Shown here: one piece after another, positions 21,302 through 29,646 of the stretch | Layout of the letters: every line of letters begins with the position of its first letter | How positions within the stretch are numbered: the stretch's first letter is position 1 | Assembly (NCBI GenBank): GCA_016892645.1 | Contig: JAFEMX010000004.1 | Coordinates: 1 to 64,000 of the forward strand | Direction: 5' to 3' | DNA: 64,000 bases | Source: Micrococcaceae bacterium RIT 802 | GTDB lineage: Bacteria > Actinomycetota > Actinomycetes > Actinomycetales > Micrococcaceae | The notes under the pieces: model-generated | Database searches by the model: none | What the model was told of the DNA's origin: nothing | Seen by the model: the letters and a program-made list of their open reading frames with translations, nothing else | Made by a program: the position numbers and the translations under genes

Positions 21302-21545
21302 GTGGGATGGCTCAACTGGGCAGGTCCCCACCGTGCCGAGTTACTGCCGGCAAGCAACCAGCAGGAACGCACGGAAGTGGCGGTGGCCCGGGAGCGACTC
21401 TCGGGCCCGATGGGGATCATCGACGGCATCCCCGGCGACTACGGCACGTACCCCACACCTTGCTTGGACGGCTGGGCCGGTCGTGAGTTCACCCGGGTGC
21501 CCAACGGTGAGAAGCGGACTTGCTCTACCCGGCTGCGTCCATGCC
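21302..21545 (+). pseudogene. Decayed internal fragment of pqqE
   Basis: The plus frame gives VGWLNWAGPHRAELLPAS, IDGIPGDYGTYPTPCLDGWA and GREFTRVPNGEKRTC, clearly related to PqqE residues about 180-250 (WAGPNRAELLPS, PKPCMDGWASRQF). It is diverged, has small deletions and loses the frame after the Cys codon at about 21521. There is no start or radical-SAM motif, so it is a non-functional remnant of a second, partial duplication within this locus. Confidence 0.75.
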
Positions 21546-21613
21546 GGTCACCTGACCGGCGCCGCCGTCGTCGTCATGGCGGTCCTGGTGCTCTCCGGCG
21601 GGGGAGGCTCCTG

Positions 21614-21814
21614 ATGGCGAACAACGAACAGCGTGACCACGGAGAGGCAATCATGCGGCCCCCGTGCTACCACTGTGGGGAGCCATACAGCGCGGGGGAC
21701 GCCGCGCGCCATACGGAGCCAGCAGGCTGCCATGTCTGTCCGCGCTGCGAGACGATGCCCGCGTGCTATACGTGTCGGAACATGTACTGCGGATGTGAAA
21801 TCCACCAACTTTGA
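21614..21814 (+). CDS. Small Cys-rich protein, probable zinc-binding
   Basis: 66 residues; ATG at 21614 follows GGGGAGG with 6-base spacing. It has nine cysteines, in CYHCG, CHVCPRC, ACYTC and MYCGC, arranged as C-x2-C pairs typical of zinc ribbons or metal-sulfur binding. His residues are also frequent. No known family recognised. It is the last plus-strand ORF after the pqq operon and the pqqE fragment. A metal-related role would fit the context but is unproven; an in-frame ATG at 21653 is an alternative start. Confidence 0.55.
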   Translation: MANNEQRDHGEAIMRPPCYHCGEPYSAGDAARHTEPAGCHVCPRCETMPACYTCRNMYCGCEIHQL

Positions 21815-22393
21815 ATGGTGGTGAACGCGAATGGTCTCGGACGACATCGATAGCTCCCATGGCCGCATCGCCGCCTCTGCTGAGCATTCCCCCGGCAGCG
21901 GACGAGAACGACCCCCGTCCGCTGTCTTGGGCGGCAACGAATTCCTGCCTCCGGTTCTCGTGCTCGTTGCCAACGTAGGGCGACACCAGAACCACCTACC
22001 GCCAAACCGAAGTTCCCTTTCCGGCGGACGCCCTGTGACCTCCGACGAGGACACCGGCAAGCGCCGCAACGCTCGCTCATGGTCCCGGTCCCTGCGATCC
22101 GCGTACGCCGGGCACGGCATCCACGGCGGCTGAATCTATCGACGCGCCCTTCGGCACCCGGGGAGACGGGTTCGGGGACGAAGACGTGGTGATGCGTGGG
22201 AACGGTCATGACGTAGTGCCTGCCGCGGGCCTCGAGTCGGCCGCGCGCAGTCCGGTGTGCTGGCCGTAGAACGGAGTTTCGGTGGCCCGCTCGAACTGAT
22301 CCTGGCGTCCAGGGGCACCCGATCGTCTGCCCTGCGAGAACCGGTTTGGTGGTTCCATGTCGCGGTCCTTGAACCGTCTGCGCAGCGCCGGCT
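21815..22393. other. Intergenic stretch, nothing recognised
   Basis: About 580 bases between the Cys-rich ORF and the 3' end of the LytTR regulator. Open frames occur on both strands but have no family resemblance or good start signals. Given the neighbouring pqqE remnant, it may contain further decayed sequence. Confidence 0.4.
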
Positions 22394-23797
22394 TTAGATG
22401 CTGAGTGCGCGACGTACCGCGCGAGTGTTGCGCCGAGATACCGGAACCATCGTGCGCTCGGGGTTGTCCATAACCAGAACCAGCTCGCCCTTATCCCGGC
22501 GGTCTATCTCTCGGATACGGCTAAGGTTGACGAGATACTGGCGGTGGACTCGAAGGAAGCTTCCCGTGTCGGCCAGATCGTTTTCGAGTTTGTCCAGGCC
22601 AGATATGGCAGACCGCAGCTTGCCTTCATCCGTGAGAAGCCACACTTCGTTGCCCTCTGCTTCGGCCACCGTCACCTCTGACGTGTCCAGTAGCACCATC
22701 AGGTTCTCCTCGCGGAGTGCAACTATTCGACGGGCTTGTCCCAGCAGGACGCCGCCTGTTTCTGCCTGCGGGAACTGCTCGCCAGTAAAGGCTCCGAAAG
22801 AGATGAGGTGTCCGATCAGATTGCCGCGAAGGAAAACGGGGCGAATTCCGATCGATGATGGTTCGTCTGCGAGCGGAGTGAAAATTTGCGTCGAGCCAGT
22901 CCATCCTGGGTCCGTGGCCGCCCGCTTGGTCGCATAGCGGGTTGCGTGGATGACCGGTGGGAGCTGAGGGGTCCATCGCACCGCAGGGTCAATAGCAGCG
23001 GTGCTACCGGGTACGCCGAGCATGATGCTCGCGATGTCGTCGGCGATGACAACGGAACCCGCCGTATCGACGGCGGCTAGTGGCTCGCTCGACTTTCCCC
23101 GGGCCTGAGTGTAGGCGGCCAGCAACTCAGTGCCGTCGTCATGGGCACGCCGACGCAAGCTGTTCTGAGTATGGGTGGCGGCGCTCTCCAGCCATTTCTG
23201 CGCGGATGGTGGTAGGTCGTTGCGCCAACACGAGATGTTCAGGACGGCTAGTGGCTCCTTGCTCACCACGTCCCGAACGGCGATGGCGCCGCAAGACCAA
23301 TCGTGGAAAGCCTCGGCCCAGTGTTCCGATTGCCGGATGGTCAGCGCGCGGCGGTTTTCGAGTGCCGTGCCCATGCTGTTAGTGCCCACCGCTCCCTCGG
23401 ACCAGGAGAACCACGGCGCGAGGCCACTAGCGGTGGCGATCGACCTGGTGTTTTTGTCGCCCCAGGAGGTCAGGACCCTGCCGCTGGCGTCTGCGATGGT
23501 CACAACGCCTCCGGCGTTGGCAACCTCGTGCGCCATGGCAGCAGCGCAAAAACCTAGCTCCGTGAAGACCACATCTTGATCGAGGGAGTGTGCGACCTGT
23601 GAAGCCGCCGCGTTAGGTACCTCGGATAGAAACGGATCAATACGGTATCGATCCCGGGATCGTTGCCAGGAAACCGCCACTTCTGAGCGCACGCCGTGGA
23701 CATAGTCCTCTCCCTGTACGAAACGCTCCCACGCGCCATGGATCTCGGACCTGGTCGGCGCGTGGGGTGTTGACTGGAGGCGTTTGTCACCTGACAT
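22394..23797 (-). CDS. AcoR-like GAF regulator with LytTR DNA-binding domain
   Basis: 467 residues. The N-terminus (WERFVQGEDYVHGVRSEV, VAVSWQRSRDRYRIDP) and the GAF-type segment (GVVTIADASGRVLTSWGD, SEGAVGTNSMGTALENRR) match the sensor half of acetoin/alcohol-responsive activators such as AcoR. The usual AAA+ and Fis-type domains are replaced: the last 95 residues (SFLRVHRQYLVNLSRI) are a LytTR DNA-binding domain. Divergent from gap and downstream of the pqq operon, convergent with it. It is a good candidate to sense the dehydrogenase substrate or product. Confidence 0.85.
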   Translation of the reverse strand: MSGDKRLQSTPHAPTRSEIHGAWERFVQGEDYVHGVRSEVAVSWQRSRDRYRIDPFLSEVPNAAASQVAHSLDQDVVFTELGFCAAAMAHEVANAGGVVTIADASGRVLTSWGDKNTRSIATASGLAPWFSWSEGAVGTNSMGTALENRRALTIRQSEHWAEAFHDWSCGAIAVRDVVSKEPLAVLNISCWRNDLPPSAQKWLESAATHTQNSLRRRAHDDGTELLAAYTQARGKSSEPLAAVDTAGSVVIADDIASIMLGVPGSTAAIDPAVRWTPQLPPVIHATRYATKRAATDPGWTGSTQIFTPLADEPSSIGIRPVFLRGNLIGHLISFGAFTGEQFPQAETGGVLLGQARRIVALREENLMVLLDTSEVTVAEAEGNEVWLLTDEGKLRSAISGLDKLENDLADTGSFLRVHRQYLVNLSRIREIDRRDKGELVLVMDNPERTMVPVSRRNTRAVRRALSI

Positions 23798-23863
23798 GGG
23801 GGCCGACCTTAGGGCTAATTATCAGTGGGGAGCGTCTGCCGCGACGACCTGTTAATTTGGGTA

Positions 23864-23879
23864 GTCTACCATCGTAGAC
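23864..23879. promoter_or_regulatory. 16-bp perfect inverted repeat upstream of the LytTR gene
   Basis: GTCTAC (23864-23869), CATC, GTAGAC (23874-23879) sits 67 bases upstream of the regulator start, in the divergent region with gap. Possible operator; binding protein unknown. Confidence 0.4.
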
Positions 23880-24182
23880 AGAACGCAAATCGCGGACGGG
23901 CATAGCGCAATGGTGGCTGCCCGTTAGATGCCCGAGACCGGCCGCACAGTAGGTACTCCCGCGGCGAATCCATCCACGGTCATTCGTTGGATGAGGAGGG
24001 CGATCCACTGTTTGGCAACGGCTTAAGGAACGAAGCACAAGGGTCCGCCTTCGTATGAATCCCCGGCGCTGCTCTAAACTCCTAGATTTTCCTCGGGACG
24101 CGATGCTCACCTCAGCAGAGGGAACGAACGCCGTTGTTTCAATCATCCAGCTAGCGTAGGGGACGATCCGCACAACTGCCGA

Positions 24183-24224
24183 CTACCAAAACGGGTAGTT
24201 AAACCCATGCCAATTTAGCGTTTC
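24183..24224. promoter_or_regulatory. Shared promoter/operator-like block B, upstream of gap
   Basis: CTACCAAAACGGGTAG then TTAAACCC and CGTTTC, aligned base for base with block A at 13051. Both are followed at similar distance by ATGGAAG and a GGAGG-containing leader. The block lies 78 bases before the chosen gap start. Conservation implies common control of gap/pfkA and the 13-kb region. Confidence 0.5.
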
Positions 24225-24301
24225 TACTATTCGAATTAGGCGGGAGGATGGAAGACAGATCCAGCCCTGGAGGTGGAGACCCCATTTGGAAAGGCGCCTC
24301 G

Positions 24302-25792
24302 ATGCTACAAACTTCAGATTCTTGCCTTAATGCATGGATGAGCCGTGAGGCCCTTGCCGAGGCCATGATTCCGGTGATCGGCCGGCTATACCGGGACAAC
24401 AACGTCGTGATTAACATTCATGGTCGGCGCTTGATCAACAAGTCCACGATGAACATCCTCAAGGTGCACCGCTTCGCGCGCCGGATCAGTAAAGAAGAAT
24501 TGCGCCTGGAGGAAACCGCCCCAGTGCTGAACAATTTGGCACGACTGCAACTTGGCCCGGCCGAGATCGACATCGCTCGCCTGAACGAGAAGTTCAAGGA
24601 AGAGGGCTGCGGTTCCACCCTTGACGAGTTCCTTCGTGCCGAGCTCGCCGAGATCGTGGGCCAGCGCGGCGACAACTATGCCAGCACGGACGTTGTGCTT
24701 TACGGATTCGGCCGAATTGGCCGGTTGCTGGCCCGTCTCCTGATTGAAAAGTCGGGTGGAGGCCATGGGCTGCGTTTGCGTGCCATCGTGGTCCGCCGCG
24801 GATCCGACAACGACCTTGCCAAACGCGCCAGTCTGCTGCGCCGCGACTCCATTCACGGTTCGTTCGAAGGAACCATCCGGATCAACGAGGCTGCAAACAC
24901 CATCACGGCCAACGGGGTTCAGATCCAGGTCATCTACTCGGACAACCCTGGCACCATTGACTACACCGCCTACGGCATCGACAACGCCCTGGTGGTGGAC
25001 AACACCGGACGGTGGCGTGATGCTGACGGACTGTCCCAGCATCTGCTGAGCAATGGCGTCGCACGGGTACTCCTGACGGCTCCGGGCACGGGTGAACTGA
25101 AGAACATCGTCCACGGCATCAACCACGGCACCATCGAGGCTAGCGACCAGATCGTATCCGCTGCGTCCTGCACCACGAACGCCGTCACTCCGGTCTTGAA
25201 GGCCATCCACGATAAATTCGGCGTGATCCACGGCCACGTGGAAACGGTCCACTCGTTCACCAATGACCAGAACCTGACTGATAATTTCCATAACGGTGAG
25301 CGACGTGGCCGCTCCGCCGCTCTCAACATGGTGATTACTGAAACCGGTGCCGCCCAAGCTGTGGCCAAGGCGCTCCCCGAACTGCGGGGCAGGCTAACGG
25401 GCAGTTCCATCCGGGTCCCCACCCCGGATGTGTCCTTGGCCATCTTGAACCTCGGCCTCGAGAATGGAACCACCAAGGACGAGGTGAACAACTACCTTCG
25501 TGAGAAGTCTCTGCACTCTGACCTGCGCCAGCAGATCGATTACATCGATTCGCCCGAGGTGGTCTCGACCGACTTCGTCGGTTCCCGGTATACAGGGATC
25601 GTCGATGGCCTCGCAACCGTTTCCACGGGCAAAAACCTGGTTCTCTATGTCTGGTACGACAATGAGTTCGGCTACAGCTGCCAGGTTCTCCGCGTCATGG
25701 AAGAGATGACCGGCGTTCATCGTCCGACGTTCCCGAAGGCGTCCCGTGTCAGGGAGCCGATGTCCGCGCATGCAACCCTGGGAGCGGTATAG
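24302..25792 (+). CDS. gap: Glyceraldehyde-3-phosphate dehydrogenase, long form
   Basis: About 496 residues. The first 125 form a helical N-terminal extension (LNAWMSREALAEAMIPVIGR) found in long actinobacterial/proteobacterial GAPDHs; the Rossmann start is DVVLYGFGRIGRLLARLL and the catalytic Cys lies in SAASCTTNAV around residue 290. The ATG at 24302 (GGAAAGGCG upstream) is preferred over 24248. Converts glyceraldehyde-3-P to 1,3-bisphosphoglycerate or the reverse. Followed at 107 bases by pfkA in the same direction, so a glycolytic pair. Confidence 0.93.
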   Translation: MLQTSDSCLNAWMSREALAEAMIPVIGRLYRDNNVVINIHGRRLINKSTMNILKVHRFARRISKEELRLEETAPVLNNLARLQLGPAEIDIARLNEKFKEEGCGSTLDEFLRAELAEIVGQRGDNYASTDVVLYGFGRIGRLLARLLIEKSGGGHGLRLRAIVVRRGSDNDLAKRASLLRRDSIHGSFEGTIRINEAANTITANGVQIQVIYSDNPGTIDYTAYGIDNALVVDNTGRWRDADGLSQHLLSNGVARVLLTAPGTGELKNIVHGINHGTIEASDQIVSAASCTTNAVTPVLKAIHDKFGVIHGHVETVHSFTNDQNLTDNFHNGERRGRSAALNMVITETGAAQAVAKALPELRGRLTGSSIRVPTPDVSLAILNLGLENGTTKDEVNNYLREKSLHSDLRQQIDYIDSPEVVSTDFVGSRYTGIVDGLATVSTGKNLVLYVWYDNEFGYSCQVLRVMEEMTGVHRPTFPKASRVREPMSAHATLGAV

Positions 25793-25899
25793 CATCCGAG
25801 CATTTTCCCCACTCAGATGACCCTGCGGAACGCCTGCACAACAGGATGCGGTCGAAAACGACACCGCCGGGGAACCATCTCCTACGATTCGAGTCGATC

Positions 25900-26925
25900 A
25901 TGAAAATTGGAATTCTCACGAGCGGTGGCGATTGCCCCGGGCTGAACGCAGTGATTCGTGGTGTCGTGTTGAAGGGCATTGCCCTCCACGGTCACGAATT
26001 CGTGGGCTTTCTCGATGGTTGGCGTGGCGTTGTCGAGGGAGACGTCGTCGATATTCCTCGCACCATGGTCCGTGGGATTGCCAAGCAAGGTGGAACCATT
26101 CTCGGCACGTCGCGCACGAATCCCTTTGAAAACGGTGGCGGCCCGGAGGCGATCAAGGCGCAGATGGACCGGCTGGGCATCGACGCGATCGTCGCCATCG
26201 GGGGTGAGGGGACTTTGGCTGCCGCCAAGCGCCTGACTGATGCCGGCCTGAAAATCGTGGGCGTTCCCAAGACCGTGGACAACGATCTTGATGCCACGGA
26301 TTACACGTTCGGCTTCGACACCGCGGTCCAGGTCGCCACGGAAGCGATCGATAGGTTGCGCACTACGGGTGAATCGCACCATCGGTGCATGATCGCCGAG
26401 GTGATGGGCCGTCATGTCGGGTGGATCGCGTTGCATGCCGGGATGGCGGCCGGTGCCCAGGTCATCCTCATTCCAGAGCAAAAGATCGGCATGGAGCGGA
26501 TTGCCCAGTGGGTTAAGGAAGCACACACCCGCGGGCGCGCGCCGCTGATAGTGGTTGCCGAGGGGTTTGTTCCGGAGCACATGGACTCGCCGCACTCGGA
26601 GCGCGGGTTGGATACCTTTGGCCGACCCCGCCTGGGTGGAATCGCGGATCAGCTGGCAACGGACTTGGAATCCCGGACCGGCATCGAAACCCGGACCGCC
26701 ATCCTGGGCCACATCCAACGTGGCGGTGTGCCGTCGTCATTCGACCGGGTCCTGGCCACCCGCCTGGGCATGGCGGCGGTCGATTCCGTGGTGGAGGGGA
26801 TCTGGGGCACCATGGTTGCGCTGAAGGGTACGGAGATCGAACGGGTGGGCTTCGAGGAGGCACTGGGCAAGCTGAAGACCGTTCCGCAAAAGCGCTATGA
26901 CGAAGCCGCCGTTCTGTTCGGCTGA
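25900..26925 (+). CDS. pfkA: 6-phosphofructokinase
   Basis: 341 residues. Start MKIGILTSGGDCPGLNAVI is the family N-terminus, so ATG 25900 is preferred over an in-frame ATG at 25846. Nucleotide loop GGEGTLAAAKRL, catalytic PKTVDNDLDATD and substrate loops MGRHVGWIALHAG and HIQRGGVPSSFDR are present. In this actinobacterial clade the phosphoryl donor may be ATP or PPi; the GGEGT motif (Gly then Glu-Gly) fits the ATP type. Glycolysis, cytoplasm. Likely co-transcribed with gap. Confidence 0.93.
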   Translation: MKIGILTSGGDCPGLNAVIRGVVLKGIALHGHEFVGFLDGWRGVVEGDVVDIPRTMVRGIAKQGGTILGTSRTNPFENGGGPEAIKAQMDRLGIDAIVAIGGEGTLAAAKRLTDAGLKIVGVPKTVDNDLDATDYTFGFDTAVQVATEAIDRLRTTGESHHRCMIAEVMGRHVGWIALHAGMAAGAQVILIPEQKIGMERIAQWVKEAHTRGRAPLIVVAEGFVPEHMDSPHSERGLDTFGRPRLGGIADQLATDLESRTGIETRTAILGHIQRGGVPSSFDRVLATRLGMAAVDSVVEGIWGTMVALKGTEIERVGFEEALGKLKTVPQKRYDEAAVLFG

Positions 26926-27042
26926 ATGGCCCGCTTGTTGTCGACTCGGCGGTCCGGCCCATCGCTGGCGGTGTCCCTGCTGTTTCGGATAATTGCCGGG
27001 TGACAAGTCCGGACGGGACGCCGCCACGTGGCCGGATCCGGG

Positions 27043-28959
27043 TCAGGTGATGCCGAGCCGGAACCACCCCGCCCAGCCGGTGGTGTCGTGCCACCAGGTG
27101 CTGTAGACCTTGCCGTCGGACCCGACCACGAAGACGTCGAGCTGCTCCATCACCCGCGAAAGCGCGGTGACGGTGCTCCCCGGTGCGGCCACGCCGCCGG
27201 AGACGTTGAACCACCCCGCCCAGCCGGTGGTGTCGTGCCACCAGGTGCTGTAGATCCGGTTGTCCGTGCCGACGGTGAACAGGTCCAGGTGGTTGCTGTA
27301 GCGGGCGACCGCCGTCACCTGCGACCCGGGCGAGGCCACCCCGCCGGAGACCTGGAACCAGCCACCCCAGCCGCCGGTGGCGTTCCACCAGGTGCTGACG
27401 ATCTTGCCGTCCTCCGCCGTGGTGAACAGGTCCAGCTGGTCGCGGTGCCGTGCGACCACATTGACGGTGGAGTCGCTGCGGGCCTTCTGGGCGCCGATCT
27501 GGAACCAGGATGACCAGCCGCTGCGGTCATCCCACCAGCAACTCCAGACCCGGTTGTCGGTGCCCACGACGAAGAGGTCCAGGTGGAACGGGTAGCGGGC
27601 GATCGCGGTGACCTGCGCCCCGTTGGCCGCGACGCCACCGGAGACGTTGAACCACCCGGACCAGCCACCGGCGGCATCCCACCAGCAGGACATGACCTTG
27701 CCGTCCGAGCCGATCGTGAACACGTCCAGATGGTCATTGGTGCGGGCGACGACGTTGACGGTCGATCCCGGACGTGCCACGAGGTTGCCCAGGGCGAACC
27801 AGCCCGACCATCCGCCGTTGCGGTCCCACCAGGCGCTGTAGACGCGGTTGTCGGTGCCCACCGTGAACACGTCCAGGTGCCCGGAGTACCGCGAGACGCT
27901 CGTGACCGGTGACCCGGCGGCCCCGCGCCCGCCGGCGGAGGAGATGCCGCCGGAGAGGTGGAACCAACCGGCCCAGCCGCTGGAAGCATCCCACCAGTCG
28001 GACATCGTGCGCCCGGACGCGTCGACGGCGAAGACGTCCAGGTGCTCCGGGTAGCGCGCGAGCACGCTGATCGGGGTCCGGGCACGGGCCTGAAGGTCGC
28101 CCAGCGGTCCGATCCGGTTCCAGATCACCTGGCGGCAGATCCGGCAGAACGGCACCCCGAGGTTGCGCATCTTGCAGTCGTACTCGGGGCGGAAGGCGCC
28201 GCAGTGGTAGTAGTGCGCCCCCTCGAACGTACCCACTGTGCCGGCCGGGACCGTGCTGGCCCGGGAATCCACCGCCGCGCAGTTCGGGTTGGACATGGTC
28301 GGCAGTGCGGTGGCCGCGTTGACGGCCCACCCCCACTTCAGCGTGGCCCGGTTGGTGTTCAGCGTGACGTTCGGTTCACCCGGTTCCCCGGCCGGATGGT
28401 GGTCATGCCCGGTCTCGGCGCCGCCGGCATAGTAGGGGTACTCGTCGGCCAGGCCGAACGCGGTGTGCCCGGACTCGTGGATCGCGATCTCCGAGGCGCC
28501 GGCGGCCAGCGAGAACGTCCCCACGGATCCGCCGGACCCGCCGTAGATCGTCGAGTTGACGACGACGAGGGCCAGCGTGAACTCCGGGACCTGCGCCGCT
28601 GCCGTGGTGAGCACGGTGCCGGCATTGCAAACCAGCAGGCGGCGGATGCCGTTCCCGCCGAAGCTGGAATCGAAGTAGGTGCGCGCCGTGGCTCCGGTGC
28701 CGCCGCCGGAGACGGGGTCGTCGGCTCCGGCGTCGGTGGAGGTGACGTTGGTCCGGAAGATGTTGATCGCCGGGGCCAGCTCGTCGAAGGGAGGTGTGGC
28801 CAGCAGCGCGGTGGCGAACGCCGTGCAGGCCGCGTTGAACGCCGCTTGCTGGCCGGCCTGGAAGCCGTCGCCGAGCAGGACGATGTTGAACGCGCGGTTC
28901 CGGGGTGCCGCACCGCTGATCTGGGTGGTCCCGGTCACGGAGCCGTCGGCGGTGGTCAT
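27043..28959 (-). CDS. M64-type metallopeptidase with seven-repeat propeller domain
   Basis: 638 residues. N-terminal half: NIVLLGDGFQ and the zinc motif HESGH followed by TAFGLADEY (around residue 161), as in IgA-peptidase-like family M64. C-terminal half (about 300-638): seven repeats of about 47 residues with the core LDVFTVGTDNRVYSAWWD and GWSGWF, matching a seven-bladed PLL-type lectin propeller. No signal peptide is visible. Overlaps the upstream hypothetical gene by 4 bases (ATGA). Probably cleaves protein and binds glycans at a surface; release route unknown. Confidence 0.85.
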   Translation of the reverse strand: MTTADGSVTGTTQISGAAPRNRAFNIVLLGDGFQAGQQAAFNAACTAFATALLATPPFDELAPAINIFRTNVTSTDAGADDPVSGGGTGATARTYFDSSFGGNGIRRLLVCNAGTVLTTAAAQVPEFTLALVVVNSTIYGGSGGSVGTFSLAAGASEIAIHESGHTAFGLADEYPYYAGGAETGHDHHPAGEPGEPNVTLNTNRATLKWGWAVNAATALPTMSNPNCAAVDSRASTVPAGTVGTFEGAHYYHCGAFRPEYDCKMRNLGVPFCRICRQVIWNRIGPLGDLQARARTPISVLARYPEHLDVFAVDASGRTMSDWWDASSGWAGWFHLSGGISSAGGRGAAGSPVTSVSRYSGHLDVFTVGTDNRVYSAWWDRNGGWSGWFALGNLVARPGSTVNVVARTNDHLDVFTIGSDGKVMSCWWDAAGGWSGWFNVSGGVAANGAQVTAIARYPFHLDLFVVGTDNRVWSCWWDDRSGWSSWFQIGAQKARSDSTVNVVARHRDQLDLFTTAEDGKIVSTWWNATGGWGGWFQVSGGVASPGSQVTAVARYSNHLDLFTVGTDNRIYSTWWHDTTGWAGWFNVSGGVAAPGSTVTALSRVMEQLDVFVVGSDGKVYSTWWHDTTGWAGWFRLGIT

Positions 28960-29423
28960 TGCCCCGCCTCCCGCCCGGTCAGGGGGAAAACCCCGAGGAC
29001 GTTTTCCCGCGGTTCCGCCGGGGCCGAGGCAATGCCGCGTTCCCCGGGCGGCGGGGGTGGCGGCACGTCAACGTCCAGCAGGGCCACCTGGCTGGCAGCC
29101 TCGGAGGCGGGGACGACGACGGTGAAGGCGCCGCTGGGATGCTCGACGTCCACCCGGGTGATGGGGTCGCCCGGATCCTCCGGGAAGACCTCGCGGCTGG
29201 AGGCGTCGTGGCGGATGGCCACCCGGGCCAGGGCACGGTCGTCGGCGTCGCGGACCTCGGCGAAGCGTCCGGTCCGGATATCGGGTGCTGCGTCGAACCC
29301 GGGGACCAGGACGTCGACGGGCTGTCGGTGGATCAGGCGCACGTCGTCGCCGTCGTATTCGAAGATGAGCCGGATGGCTCCGGCGGGGGCGGCGGGCTGG
29401 TCGGTGTCGGGCATGTCGATCAC
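28956..29423 (-). CDS. Hypothetical protein upstream of M64 peptidase
   Basis: 155 residues; family not recognised. Beta-rich first two thirds (IRLIFEYDGDDVRLIHRQ, ARVAIRHDASSREVFPED) with a proline-rich stretch (PPPPPPGER) and no signal or membrane segment. GTG at 29423 follows GAGG; ATG at 29414 is an alternative. Ends inside the M64 start, so the two proteins are co-translated and may interact. Confidence 0.7.
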   Translation of the reverse strand: MIDMPDTDQPAAPAGAIRLIFEYDGDDVRLIHRQPVDVLVPGFDAAPDIRTGRFAEVRDADDRALARVAIRHDASSREVFPEDPGDPITRVDVEHPSGAFTVVVPASEAASQVALLDVDVPPPPPPGERGIASAPAEPRENVLGVFPLTGREAGQ

Positions 29424-29646
29424 GGATCCTCAGGGCGAATGGAGGTCCATCAGCGGCTGGATGTCGTCGGTGGGGAACAGTAGACGCACAGCCGGCGGGC
29501 AAGTCAATGTCGGAACGGCAACAGGGCGCGGCAGACGGTCAAGATTGCGACACCAGGGGCCGCCGGGCCCCCGACGTGGGGGCGCCGGCGTCCCGATGCC
29601 ATACTGAAGCCAGGCTCGTCCGTCCCGTCCATCAGGAGGCCACCGC

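Noticed and set aside
21831-22133. Plus-strand 100-codon frame after the Cys-rich ORF
   Set aside because: No family resemblance and no usable ribosome-binding site; sequence looks random.
27195-28050. Plus-strand frames with repeated GDVEPPRPAGGVVPPGAVD-like text
   Set aside because: The repetition is the antisense image of the propeller repeats in the M64 protein on the minus strand.
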